64,000 bases of DNA from Fragum whitleyi (lineage: Eukaryota > Mollusca > Bivalvia > Cardiida > Cardiidae), in NCBI GenBank assembly GCA_948146395.1, contig OX411552.1, forward strand, positions 53,184,399-53,248,398. Direction: 5' to 3'. The position numbers and the translations under genes are program-made. Positions 53,405-64,000 of the stretch are shown here, piece by piece (position 1 is the stretch's first letter; the number at the start of each line of letters is the position of its first letter). The notes under the pieces are model-generated. The model searched no databases and had not been told where the DNA came from. It saw only the letters and a list, made by a program, of their open reading frames with translations.

Positions 53405-55207
53405 TGACGATATATCTAATATAATATCAATGTTTATCTTATAAACTTTTAAACAAAAGTCAAAGCCGAACAAGGCTATCATAAAGTGAATAATCGTCTC
53501 ATAAAAATCGGGTCCAAAACAAAATCATTAACAATGATATTGCTTCGAATTAAAAGTTAAAACACGTAAGATAATTTAAAAGTTTGGGTCAAACAAATCC
53601 CTTATGATTTGCTATAAATATATACTATAATAATCTGTTACAAAAATGAATCAAAATAACGGGTCTGTCACTTGAATTCTGGCTGATGTGAGGGAAAACG
53701 AGAGCGATGGTTTTATCGCTATCTTTTTTCACCACAAAATCCAAATTACTTCATAATGAGATTCTTTTATAATACTGCTAATGCTGTTAAAACAAAATGT
53801 ATACATTCTATTCGATCTACCTTTACTGCACACTTTGTCTTTAAAAATATTTTTTTAAAAAATCTGTGCTTATGGATAATTATATTTCAACAATATGCCA
53901 AAGCACCAGGAACACCAATAATTCGTTATTTCCGCGAAAGATTTAAATATATAATATAAAAGTAAAAATATTTTCATCTATTTGCCATTGTTGCATTTAT
54001 TTGCATATGTAATTGTATAATTTACTATGTAATGATGATGAACATGATTTTTCAAGTCAGTTATCTGAATAAACTATATGTCATGTATGTATATAAGATG
54101 TATCTGAAATTGAGTTGTATTGGGTCGACGGCTAGATCACGGGATCAATCAATCAAATCGTAGAAAAAATTTTTTGAGCACTTGGGGCCATGTTTTGGGG
54201 CTCAATTGTCATTTAACATTAGTCAGAATATTTGGCTATTTTATCTATATATTTTAGGTTCAAATTACATACTATAAAACGATGACGCTTTAAGAATGGG
54301 TCGCATGAAATAAAGAACACTTAGGTCATAATTATAAATCGCCATAGACCAAAACAGCCAAATTGAAATTTGTATCATAAAGGATTAATCATTGAGTTTG
54401 AAATTCTCTTAAATACGCTGCATACAAAATAAGCAAAAAAAGGTCTACAACATTAAACATTTCTTTAAGTCTTATTCTGAAATCTTAAAGTAGGATATAA
54501 GCAAAGATCCATCATTTAACCCCTCTATAATTACTGTTGCCCCGCGTGGCTGTTGACTGTATGTTTTAAGTTGAAAATCGACTAGCTGTTAAAACATTGG
54601 AACCAGTGCATTAGATGTGCTACCAAATACGTAGATATAAATTCTCAATCGGACAGAATGACGAATTTCAGTCGAGCTAAATTCTTACTTACTGTCGTAA
54701 TTAAGGGGTATAAATTACAAGTTTTACTTACTGAAACTTACTGACACATTTTCTAAAGCTGAAGTATATAAACTATTGGATGGGTCGAACTGAATTTATG
54801 TTTAAATAGATATCTTATGATAGAAAAAGTATTGCACTCACTTAAATGTGGTAAATCGTACGGAAGAAGGATATCTGATTGACGTTATTGAAAAAGATAA
54901 ATATACACAAAGAAAGAAGTGATCTATGTACCTATAAAGGTACTGTCAGAAATAGACGAATATGAGTTCATTCAAATATTTGATATATCGATAAGCTGAT
55001 ATATTTTATTTTTTATTTTATCTATCTATTTATCTATTCTTAAAAATATTTTTGCTTCGAAATTGATTGAGATGAGTTAAAATGAAATAAAAGGGAAGTT
55101 AATATAATATCGCTAATTTCCTTAAAAAAAGGTTCACATCAGCCAATAAAGTTGTTGAGTGATTATATCGATTGGCAATGACGGATCTAGAATTTCGGTA
55201 AAAAGAG
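53405..55207. other. Unassigned AT-rich DNA
   Basis: 1.8 kb without recognised genes. A degraded G-like stretch (AAGGGAAGTTAATATAATAT to TTTCCTTAAAAAAAGG) is possible near 55089-55130. Confidence 0.4.
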
Positions 55208-55328
55208 ACGCAAAGCGTTCGTAATGACAAAAATCATGGCCAATTTTACCCCGCTTGCACGTTCACTAGCGTGCAAAGCGGGGTAAAATCGGCAAACTGT
55301 TTACCCCGTTTTGTCACCCTGGAGGCAG
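55208..55328. mobile_element. Family A palindromic MITE, copy 8
   Basis: Centre arms TTTTACCCCGCTTGCACG / CGTGCAAAGCGGGGTAAAA are nearly perfect. Outer parts (AAGCGTTCGTAATGACAAAA; CCGTTTTGTCACCCTGGAGG) are diverged. Confidence 0.75.
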
Positions 55329-55699
55329 TTCTCGTTTTACCTGCATTAATTTGTTTGTAGCTAAATATGAGAACTTTTACCAAAAGAGCATTTGAAGATG
55401 ATATCACTCGCTTACGTTGTGAATTGTACAAAAAAGGACGAATCGATTGTGTCAAGGGACATATGAAAGGGGCTGTTTTGGGATTGTTAAAACACTAGAA
55501 GGCAACAGCAAAAAAAAAAAAAAATGTGTGGCGGAGAGGGGTCGAGTTCTTTGAATCAATATCCTGATTTCAAGTAAAATGTTCTCTCAACAAATGTTTG
55601 CCAGGAAAGATTTGTTATTAGGAAAAGAGTTTATAGCTTATAACCAAAGAAAATTATTGATGGATTTGATGGCATTATTCATTTTTTGTACTTCTGATT
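55329..55699. other. Unassigned DNA with a short poly(A)
   Basis: A run of A at about 55510-55523. No gene recognised. Confidence 0.4.
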
Positions 55700-56010
55700 C
55701 TTTTGCAACAAACAATACACGAAATAATGCTCAAATGCTTGCATGATCTTCAAAGAATAGATCTGCAAAGGTCAGAAGGGATACGTATGTTTTAAACATG
55801 GAGAAAACCCGGCGATATCTTTCGTATTATATCCCCTGTAATATCAAAAGGCTGAAAGCACTACATGCACTTTTTGTGAGCCAGTATTTGTTTTGATTTG
55901 TTTTATACTTTCCAGGTTTAAAAGAAATATAAAAAAAAATGTAGACTGATCTTTGTCTACACCTGCCAAAGCAGAATATCCCGGGTTGAGCATGTTAATG
56001 GGTAAACGCC
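55700..56010 (-). repeat. Family Q element, copy 2 (reverse, partial)
   Basis: Minus-strand order CATGCTCAACCCGGGATATT, GTGTAGACAAAGATCAGTCT, AAACCTGGAAAGTATAAAAC and GTAGTGCTTTCAGCCTTTTG parallels 44302-44500. Confidence 0.5.
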
Positions 56011-56445
56011 TCAGACTTACATATGATTAAACGAATTAAGTTTACATCAGCTAGTAGCGAAAAATTGAAAGTGAGAGATAAGGTAAAGCTAAACGGTATT
56101 ACCGTGACGAAAATGGAATATAATTCGGTCTAAGGGAAATAATCCTGATCTAACTGTCACTGAGAAAAACGGCCATACGACTCAAAATGATTACTGCAAT
56201 TTATATCAGTTTTCTAATTTTCGGAAAAGTTAGCTTATCGAATGAGATTCGACGCCATTTCTTTAACATAAAATCAGTCATGTCGCGGAGGTTTGATCAC
56301 CTCACCATGGATTTCTGCTGTTTCTCACAATGTAATTACTTCTACGTCTTTCTCGAGGCTTTAGCTGCTCATCCAAAAACGTAACTTTCATTACGCAATT
56401 CACGCAAGTGCGTAAAAGAAAAAAATCATCTGTTGAAAAATATCG
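56011..56445. other. Unassigned; includes a 65-codon frame with a signal-peptide-like start
   Basis: The plus-strand frame at 56187-56384 begins MITAIYISFLIFGKVSLS, a plausible hydrophobic signal sequence, followed by a short Cys-containing stretch (CCFSQC) and a stop. A first exon of a secreted protein is possible, but there is no promoter, no GC rise and no recognised domain, so it is not called as a gene. Confidence 0.3.
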
Positions 56446-56519
56446 TTGATGAATAATCAAACATGGAAACTACAGCTTATTCAAGCTGCAGTTACGATGT
56501 TTTGATTATTCACCAACGC
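56446..56519. repeat. Family J small palindrome, copy 2
   Basis: CGTTGATGAATAATCAAAC and AACTACAGCTT pair with AAGCTGCAGTT and GTTTTGATTATTCACCAACG in a hairpin of about 73 bp. Confidence 0.65.
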
Positions 56520-56599
56520 TCAAATAATAAAAAGGAAGCGGAAGAAGGGCATTCATCTTTTGTCACATTTCGCCTTTATCCTATATATTTTTTGGTTGT

Positions 56600-56785
56600 C
56601 GCCTTCAGAGTGCGTATAAATTTCAAAGTCCTAGATACGCCTATGGCTCATCTACCACATAGGTTTACAGGAAAACAAATGTCATAAAGGGAGTTTGCCG
56701 CAATCGGGGATCGAATCTTGGACCTATGACATGATAAGACTTCCGACGCGTTTTCAGTCGCGCTATCAACTGCGGTTTGGCTGTG
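56600..56785 (-). mobile_element. Degraded tRNA-headed SINE (S2-like)
   Basis: On the minus strand: CCGCAGTTGATAGCGCGACT (A box), AGATTCGATCCCCGATTGCGG (B box and acceptor side, 20 of its bases conserved), then GTAAACCTATGTGGTAGATG as in the S2 body. The body is truncated. Confidence 0.5.
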
Positions 56786-57059
56786 TCCTAATTCGGCTGA
56801 GAGAGACACGAAAACAAAATGTAAAACTTCCGAAAAGTAGAATTACGATATTATTATTATTATTATAATAGAAAAACAGATGAAATTAAGATAACTTGAA
56901 ACATTGATTGAAAACTATTTCGAAGCGTATAAAGTATCGATCCTGCTCGAACTGTGGGATCCTTGCAGACTATTCGTGTCTTAAACGTTTCGCTCTTGAC
57001 ATGGATCTATAGGTTCCTTCAGTCTACTATATACCAATCGGAAATCCTTGGAGATGCTA

Positions 57060-57407
57060 CTTAATAAAACCCGGGAATAAGAAGGGCGCAGCCATGAAAG
57101 TGCGCCATTTGACACGTGGGTTTACATGACATCACAAAAATCGAGATGAATTTAAGTAAAATAAAATCGACGAAATATTAAAACTAGGCATGTAAGCATT
57201 TGATAACAAAACGCAGTTTTTATGCGTTTTGTTATCGATTGAAAATATGCCTAAAAGATCTTCATATACGATCGGAAAGCAGTAAATTGAATTTGATTTT
57301 TTTCAAGCGTATTGACCAAAGCACCGCCAGAAGCCGAATTACCTAAAAAATGACTTAAAATTACTACGTCCAAGATACTTTCCAGTTTACGAGCGATGTT
57401 CCTAATG
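57060..57407 (-). mobile_element. Family C element, copy 4 (reverse)
   Basis: CCCGGGAATAAGAAGGGCGC, CAGCCATGAAAGTGCGCC and CACGTGGGTTTACATGAC, then the central hairpin TTGATAACAAAACGCA / TGCGTTTTGTTATCGA (57198-57238) with ATATGCCTAAAAGATCTTC after it. It ends AAGCCGAATTACCTAAAAAA, CTTTCCAGTTTACGAGCGAT. Same order as 32401-32797. Confidence 0.75.
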
Positions 57408-58367
57408 ACTATATACATATACTATTTTCTATATGGGTGAAACTATGTAATCATTTTCAACTCTATTTCGTGCTGTTTTTAAGTCTCTTTTCACAAGAAA
57501 CTAAAAGCCTAACTTACAATTTAAGACGACGTGAAGCGAGTTTCTACATAAGTGTGATTGAAATTTAAGCCCTGATCAACTACATTTAAGGAAAAAAATC
57601 TTACAATTTGACATTTCAAGCTAAAAAAGAAATAAAAAAAGATTATGTCATTATATATATATATATGAGACAGGTACATGTACTAAAATGCGTTTAAGTT
57701 TTCAAATTGATATAGCTGCGAATTCATATTTGGATTCATGCTGGTATGAAAAATATCAACCAAATTCAAACGTATGAATCTTGATTGACACAGCTTGATT
57801 GAGATATAAACAAAACGATAATTTAAGAGTTAAAGCATTAGTTAAATAATGAATTTTTTGATATTCCTATCTTTCGCTTGAATAAGGATTGGACACTAAT
57901 ATTTATCAATGTCTGTCCTTAATTATCATGCGGACAAAAGACTGTTCAAGACTTAGGACTAATCGAGTGTTATACATTACGTAGACGGTGTTTTTTCTGT
58001 CATAATGTGACCGTGATGAAATAATTATGGGCTATTTGGAGTGGTCATTTCCGTCCTAGGGGTCACTACATCAGCCCGGGAGGTCCTTGTTCATTGTAAA
58101 TCAGTCAGCGGTACTCTTCAAGAAGTTGTCACATTCTTATCGTACTACATTACGACTTAGATTTCGACGATTCTTTATATCCGACGATAGAATATCACCA
58201 TTTAATGAACGGGTTAGCTTTATCATCTAGTTACCGGTAATACAGGCACCCTTCATACAACGGCCCTAGCAAGATTGAAATTATTGTTATTGATAAATAA
58301 TGATATCAAATCGATTTTCAATTTCGTCCTAAAGTGACCAATTCGTTTACAAGACACTTTGGGTCGC
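57408..58367. other. Unassigned DNA
   Basis: A short (AT)n run at about 57650-57666. No gene recognised. Confidence 0.4.
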
Positions 58368-58371
58368 TTAA

Positions 58372-58528
58372 GGTAGCGGACCTGTAATAGTTCCGCAACC
58401 TCTCGAAAGTGAGGAAATTTAACAGTGTTAACCGAGGTTTCCTAATGATTTTCATTAAGAAACCTCGGTTAAAACTGTTAAAGCTGATAACTTCCAAAAC
58501 ATTGCGGAACTATGACGGGTCCTCTACC
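58372..58528. mobile_element. Family B palindromic MITE, copy 3 (157 bp)
   Basis: Ends GGTAGCGGACCTGTAATAGT and ACTATGACGGGTCCTCTACC, centre GGTTTCCTAATGATTTTCAT. TTAA lies on the left (58368-58371) and TTTA on the right (58529-58532). Third copy of identical length. Confidence 0.85.
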
Positions 58529-58532
58529 TTTA

Positions 58533-58864
58533 GAATAATGATAGTTTAAAACACATATAATAACATACGTTTGTAACGCTTGATAAAACGGCAGAATTGT
58601 CACATACACATGTATATGTACCGTAATTCTTTCTCGTATTGTGACAGCATATGGTTTATTTGACCCAAATTTGACCTCTGTGAAAAATGCTTAAATAACA
58701 ATTACAGACATATTTAATCAATTAAACAAAATAAATTTTATTCAAACCCGTTTGTTATTAATTCCAATGAAAGCGCGTGCAAAGCCGAGTAGGAGTAATG
58801 AGATTTTGATTCGTCTAAATAGTAGTGGTCAGATTCGGGTCAATAAAACCGCGCTATGATTGAA
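58533..58864. other. Unassigned DNA
   Basis: No gene or repeat recognised. Confidence 0.4.
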
Positions 58865-59138
58865 TGGGCCAACTTATTTTTCGCCCGAACGGGTCCCGAT
58901 TTGTTGTTTTACAGCCGGGCCAAAATTAGAAGCCAGCCTTATGTTCCGACTTACAAGTTATTACAAACCGTTTTCAAATTATAGCCCGCTTTGTCCGAGC
59001 TCTTATGTGCAAAACGGGTGAAATTAGAAAACGGTTTGTAACATCTTGTCAGCCGGAACATAGGGCTGGTTTCTAATTGTGGCCCGGCTGAAAAACAACA
59101 AAATCAGGACCCGTTCGGGCGACAGATAAGTTGGCGCA
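58865..59138. mobile_element. Family L palindromic element, copy 2, enclosing a family A MITE
   Basis: Outer arms TGGGCCAACTTATTTTTCGC, CCGAACGGGTCC and GCCGGGCCAAAATTAGAA pair with TTCTAATTGTGGCCCGGC, GGACCCGTTCGGGCG and ATAAGTTGGCGCA. The inner 135 bp (58934-59068) is a family A palindrome. The tips match 3410-3600. Confidence 0.8.
58934..59068. mobile_element. Family A palindromic MITE, copy 9, nested in L
   Basis: CAGCCTTATGTTCCGACTTA ... CAGCCGGAACATAGGGCTG minus ends, with ACAAACCGTTTTCAAATTAT and its complement inside. Diverged in sequence from other A copies, but with the same block order and length. Confidence 0.65.
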
Positions 59139-62104
59139 ATGACACTTATACCACTCAACCGGGGTAATGCATTAGCGTGTCATTCGTATCAGTCCTATGT
59201 AGGCTTACTTCTCACTTAAATCGTATATTTTTCAACGAAAAGTAATAGAGTAAAGCCCTCTCCGTTCATTTTTGAACGAATTAAGCAATAGTCTATGGCC
59301 TCCTTCTGATATCACTTTAAAACCACTCATCTCATTTATTCAATTTCATCCTGAAACCGTTTCAAAATCATTCATTATGTTATTTTATCAACGATGTTCT
59401 TTTTACTTAAGATCTTTGTCTATAGTTTTTACCAGTTATATTTCTGGTACAGATGTCAAGCCTTACTCTGTGATAGTAATAAAGTATGTATTTAGTAATA
59501 AATAACGCCAATCTGGACACTGGTCAGTACGTTAATGGCGGTCAAAATGAACCGTTTTACAATCTTTGAGGGATATGTGAGGGTATGTCTTTGATATATG
59601 GCTACCCACACCTAATAAACAGTTCTGCTTTGCGGGTTTCTTTTCTTAATTATTCACAAAACCAATGATTTCGGTAGGAAAACATATATATTCTCCTTTC
59701 TCCTAGATTCGTACATCTTAATAATAACACCCGTGTTTACATTGATAAAAAGTGAACATCAGAATATGTACTTGATTTTCTATTGTAGAGTTATGTTATC
59801 AAATGTAAAATAAACAACAACAAAAAATTATAGTCGACATTTTAATTAAAAAGAATTACTCTTCGGTGCACTGGGGTGGGCAGTCTAATTCTGACTAAAG
59901 TTTCTCATTGGATTCATGCATCTGTTTATAGGCGCTTATTTGGGGTTATACAAAGAATTTGTCCCAATCTTTTTTCTCTTTACTATCTTAAACATTAAAT
60001 ACGTCCACATGATAACTTTCAACGATGAGATTTGCACAAGTTGCAGACACATACGTTATTTTCAAAGATGGTATGACAAAGTTAGTCGGCCATTTTAGAA
60101 AAGTCGGCAATTTCTTTAAATTCATTAAAAAGGTTGCTTAAACTGGATAAGAAAACATAATTCAAAGTTTTCTTCATTTTTAACCCAAAGTAAAGCTTTG
60201 ACAAATATCCTCATAATATCAGAGATTTGACATGCACGAATATAATAAGAAGGCAAGAATTGATGAGAAACAGGGATCCTACAGTTTTGTGGTCTAGCGC
60301 CGTTTGAGAATTCTGGAACTAAAAGATCACTTATCATTTCACACCTAAACAATTTAGACCAATGACATCGTTTATTTTGTATCACGTGAGAGTGAAATAT
60401 CTTGATCCATATTGTACAACCAGAACGAAGTTGCTGTGCAATACGGATTTTATTCCAAAACGAGGCAACCTGTATTGTACGATGAAGGCGAGGCTAGCTA
60501 TATTATACGAGGAAAGTATCGCCACTTTTCGCGGCTCTTTCAATGTACGAAGGTATTGAAATAAGTATTGTCTATAGAAGATGCTTGTTATCTACATTTT
60601 ATTACATTCAGGCTTTGAAAGTAAATGAAGAATGCAAGTCACATTGAGTTTTGCAAAGTGTTGTTGTTTCTTGATTTCATAAAATCGCTTGTCAACATGA
60701 AAATGTATCGATGCATATCAAGTGACGACGGGTAGTCATTATATTTATGTTAATTACATATTATAATGTAAGCAGTAAGCATTGTCCGACTTGACACTTG
60801 AAATAAACATTTCAATGAGATTCTTATTTTAGAACAGTTGTTTCTTTCAATTTTTTATGTTTATAGTGGCTTGCTTTTGACACCCTTTACCGGATCAGTT
60901 TGGATCTATTATCTTTTCTCTCTATCTCAAATGCCGCATTTTGTTATTTCTGGAACTTTTATTGTATGGTGTGTCGCCTCATCAAATATAAACTGATTCT
61001 GCAGGGTACTCATTCAATAGAATTCAGTATTGTACTCGTAAATGTTAAATAACCTCTCAATATTGTACATGTTTATTACGTAAATAGAATATTCTGATAT
61101 AAGATTTTTGGCCTAAGAAACTCGTATGACCCCTGTAAACTCGCCGTAATTACGAAATCGCGCTGTGTCTGTTTGACGGCGTCCTTAGTCGTTTAAGTTT
61201 AATTGCATACCTTGCGATTTGTCCAACAAAAATTTATCAAGTTTGTTGTTGATGTTTGTTTTTTGGTTTGTTTTTTAAACACTTGGCCATTCGAAAGCCG
61301 TTAAGGTGTCACAGGGACGACGTGTAGACATCGGAAAGTGTCTGTGGGATGAATTCGTTTTTACTGTTGAGAACAACCATGGAATCTATATGTATATTTA
61401 GGGTCTGTGCTACAATACACTACGGTCTCCTCATGGTCAACAAATTGATACTGTGCGGAAGCTCTACGGTGATCGAAATGCAATCTCTATACGTACGCCT
61501 CGAAGATTTTGTGATAAGTACGTTGGAATAAGTATCATATAATAATCGCAGGTTTCGATAGATCATCCGGACGTTCGTGCGACATGTAAACCATAGGTTT
61601 ATTGATAAACCAAAAGCTGAAAAAAAATCGAACTCAAACGCCAAAGAAGTTGAAAGTCAACTTCATTATTACGAGAGGACCAGAAATGCCCTTAACCGCT
61701 CTTCTAATTCTATAATATTTATTAGGGGGATTTTTAAAGAGTTTGACATAGAATAAAAATCTGTCCTACAATGCCAAAGCACCCACAGACGCACGCACGG
61801 ACGCACTAACGTCGAACACAAAGCCATGACAATAGTTCCACTGGACTGTGTTAGTGGAGCTAAACATTTCATAGATTTCCCATTTCATTCGTTTTCACTG
61901 TTTCTTTTTCCGATAGGGTTCACCTTAGTGAACTTGTGATTAAACAATTAGGCGAAGCTAATGTAATTTGGGTCTGAAATGATGCTTAACTCTTAAGTTG
62001 TCGACCCAGAGCTACACCAAGCGCACATCGGAAGACCAAACTGAAATAATCCCAAAATCATGTTGTGCTCAGGTGAGCGTTAAAACGCCAAAATAGTAAT
62101 AACA
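59139..62104. other. Unassigned AT-rich DNA
   Basis: 3 kb with no recognised gene. A weak reverse G-like stretch lies at 59255-59400 (CACTCATCTCATTTATTCAA, CAAAATCATTCATTATG). Open frames of 60-86 codons (59272, 59916, 60125, 60362, 61349, 61420, 61669) have no domain features. Confidence 0.4.
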
Positions 62105-62500
62105 GACAAGAATAAGGATATCATTGAAATAAAGGATATTGAATGATTGGTGATATAATACAAAATTTATAAACTGAGTCATCTATAAAAAGATAAAACC
62201 CGAGTTCGTATCTGATTTAGATGACGATTTTGATCAATTTGGTATTTTAGAAGCATACATTTTATATTCTAATGATGATATGACACAAATTTCTGCGATA
62301 ATAACACCGTGTGAAACCTTTGATGACGTCATCAAAACCATAACCTAGTCATTTTCACAATAACACAAAAATAGTGCTTTACGATTTTTGCACATTTTCA
62401 TAGTCATTGCACTAGTATAATACCACCCGCATACAATCAATTATATTCAACGAGCTTATTTACTCCCGCGACGTTGGTCATATGGTTTTGAATATTGGCC
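62105..62500. repeat. Family K dispersed repeat, copy 2
   Basis: Matches 3885-4330 block by block: GGATATTGAATGATTGG, GAGTCATCTATAAAAAGAT, GATTTAGATGACGATTTTG, ATGACGTCATCAAAACC and GCACTAGTATAATACCACCC. Confidence 0.55.
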
Positions 62501-64000
62501 TAACCACTCAACACCACGAATTGTAATAAGAAGACAAGGTAACAAAATAAACGTTGAAACGGACAAACAACCACTGTTAACGTTTATAAACACGGTCTAT
62601 CGCTCAGGGGATTTCAAGAAGAAAATTTGGTGAATAGAGGTCTAGTCATAAATGCGTGTTAATCTTCAAGAAAATGTCTTCATATATAGAAAAATGCCAT
62701 AACCATATATTTAGGTTAATGTCTTAAAATGATAAATTGCATGTTTTTGAAAACCGTTTTACGGAAACGATCATAATTTGCGGCTTTTTGTGAAAGTATA
62801 TATGCTAAAATGAAAGAGTTGGTATTTAGAGAAGTAGTTAGATACGTTTCGCTCTTATACTGTGCTTGAATGGTCAAAATAGGAATTATGTGTAACAGAT
62901 ATACTGAGTTCCAAAAGAAAAGTGTCCTTTCAGTTTTTGCATTTTCCTAAGTTATTATGATAATTTGATGGACATACGCCGAGATATGGCTCTATAGAAT
63001 TCAAGCATAAGTTTGAATTTCGGAGAAATAAATTCATACAAACTACATTTATACAAGCAGCTTAAATAGTGTTGATATTGAACTTGCCCACATCTTCTTC
63101 TCTAAGGAGAACAATGCGCTTATATAACATTTTAGATTTGGTCCTTGGATTCTATTGCATTCCAAAACAAAAGTTATGATTAATATGCACGCGTTGCACG
63201 TGCGTCAATGTTAACTATCGCTAGGTTCAATTTTAGTAAAATAACGTCATGTAGATATCAGAGTATTAGAAATTTGAAAATACACACGTTCTTTTGGTAA
63301 TGTATATATTTATTCACTAACAAACCAATAAGACCAAAGATGGTGCAATTTCGTTAATTTCTCCTAGTTTAAGGATACTGTATATAGTTTGCACGCGTTA
63401 AAGATAATTGCTGACCAACTTTTGAAAGAACCCAAACTATTGATAGTAAACTCGTTAAATTGCATCACAGCTAAGCCACGTCCTGTCAGGTCAAATAACG
63501 CAGAATAACTATAATTGTAACCTTTCCTTCTACCTGAAAAATTACAGTGTAGCAAAACTAAGCAAATCTAATTGAAAAATCTCTTTAGCAGTTACAAAAT
63601 AGCATACAGTCGTATACATGCTCCCTAATACAAGGATCCTAGTACTTTTCTTGGTATTTCTGTAGGCAGACATGTTCTCATTTTTCTTCAGCAGTCCCCT
63701 ACAATTCCAGACATTTTGAATTAAAAGCACGCAAGCTATTTCACTCACCCCGTAATTTGCCGTAGCAATGAGCGGTACCGGTATCCATCGTTTAGCTACA
63801 CTAGACAATAAAACATCCATTACGATCATTAAAACTAACATCGTGTCATCAAACCAACAATTAGGGTCTCCTTTGGCCCGCTCTGACTTCCAATAAGCAT
63901 ATGTTTCATCGCTGTAAACATTGATTTGCTTCGTTCGGACATTTGTTTAACCTTTTTAACGTTATAAAAGGATAAAATCCGATTAAAGATATTATACAGC
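62501..64000. other. Unassigned DNA at the window edge
   Basis: A minus-strand frame is open for about 130 codons from near 63937 to 63542 (ATG at 63841 gives 99 codons). It has a hydrophobic segment (MLVLMIVMDVLLSSVA) but no recognised domain, and a frame of this length can occur by chance here. A GGTGAGTG donor-like site follows the more exon-like first part. Confidence 0.35.

Noticed and set aside
63542..63841. 99-codon minus-strand frame as a membrane protein
   Set aside because: One hydrophobic stretch only; no homology recognised and no reliable exon boundaries.

Overview
The window looks like non-coding, repeat-dense nuclear DNA of an animal, most likely a marine invertebrate and plausibly a bivalve mollusc. 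The reasons are the absence of dense bacterial-type genes, an AT-rich background, long dinucleotide and tetranucleotide microsatellites, tRNA-headed SINEs with target-site duplications (TSDs), an intact CR1/L2-like LINE, very many palindromic MITE-type elements, and a roughly 160-180 bp internally repeated element of the kind known from bivalves (pearl/BIV160-like). The taxonomic call is inference; no conserved host gene is recognised.

The only convincing long reading frames are the two ORFs of one LINE (44970-47006 and 47292-50150). ORF1 carries a coiled coil, an SGNH/GDSL esterase domain and a CCHC zinc knuckle. ORF2 carries an intact AP-like endonuclease, a reverse transcriptase with YADD, and a CR1/L2-type C-terminus. 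The two ORFs lie in the same frame and are separated by a single TAG. The 95 codons after the TAG are open but contain no ATG, and the first in-frame ATG lies inside the endonuclease, so stop-codon readthrough, non-AUG or reinitiated translation, or one nonsense mutation in a single giant ORF all need considering. The LINE lies between the arms of an older inverted-repeat element (44653-51044). One GC-rich exon-like segment (33794-33928) is the best candidate for host coding sequence.

Layout. 0-5 kb: two head-to-tail copies of a TA-flanked MITE (family G), a nested palindrome at 2.2-2.45 kb, palindromes of families L and A, and a family K copy. 5-13 kb: a G copy split by a SINE with a 12-bp TSD, and the first of three 157-bp TTAA-flanked palindromes (family B). 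13-19 kb: a reverse G copy, a pearl-like internally repeated element, a near-perfect hairpin of family A, a 56/59-bp satellite array, and another G copy next to a B-box-deleted SINE. 19-33 kb: family C and D hairpin elements (one D nested in a C), a 969-bp foldback with about 280-bp arms, several SINEs, a G copy with a piggyBac-like MITE inside it, and a second B copy. 33-44 kb: the exon-like segment, a 766-bp TTAA-flanked element, inverted-repeat family F twice, a C-related element, SINEs, and a SINE apparently split by a G element. 44-51 kb: the LINE region. 51-64 kb: more A, L, B, C and K copies, a 176-bp (AT)n tract, and long stretches with nothing recognisable.

Taken together the window is a record of nested insertion. 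SINEs sit in G elements, a G element sits in a SINE, a piggyBac-like MITE sits in G, D sits in C, A sits in L, and the LINE sits in a TIR element. The non-autonomous elements must depend on transposases encoded elsewhere, because no transposase gene is visible here.
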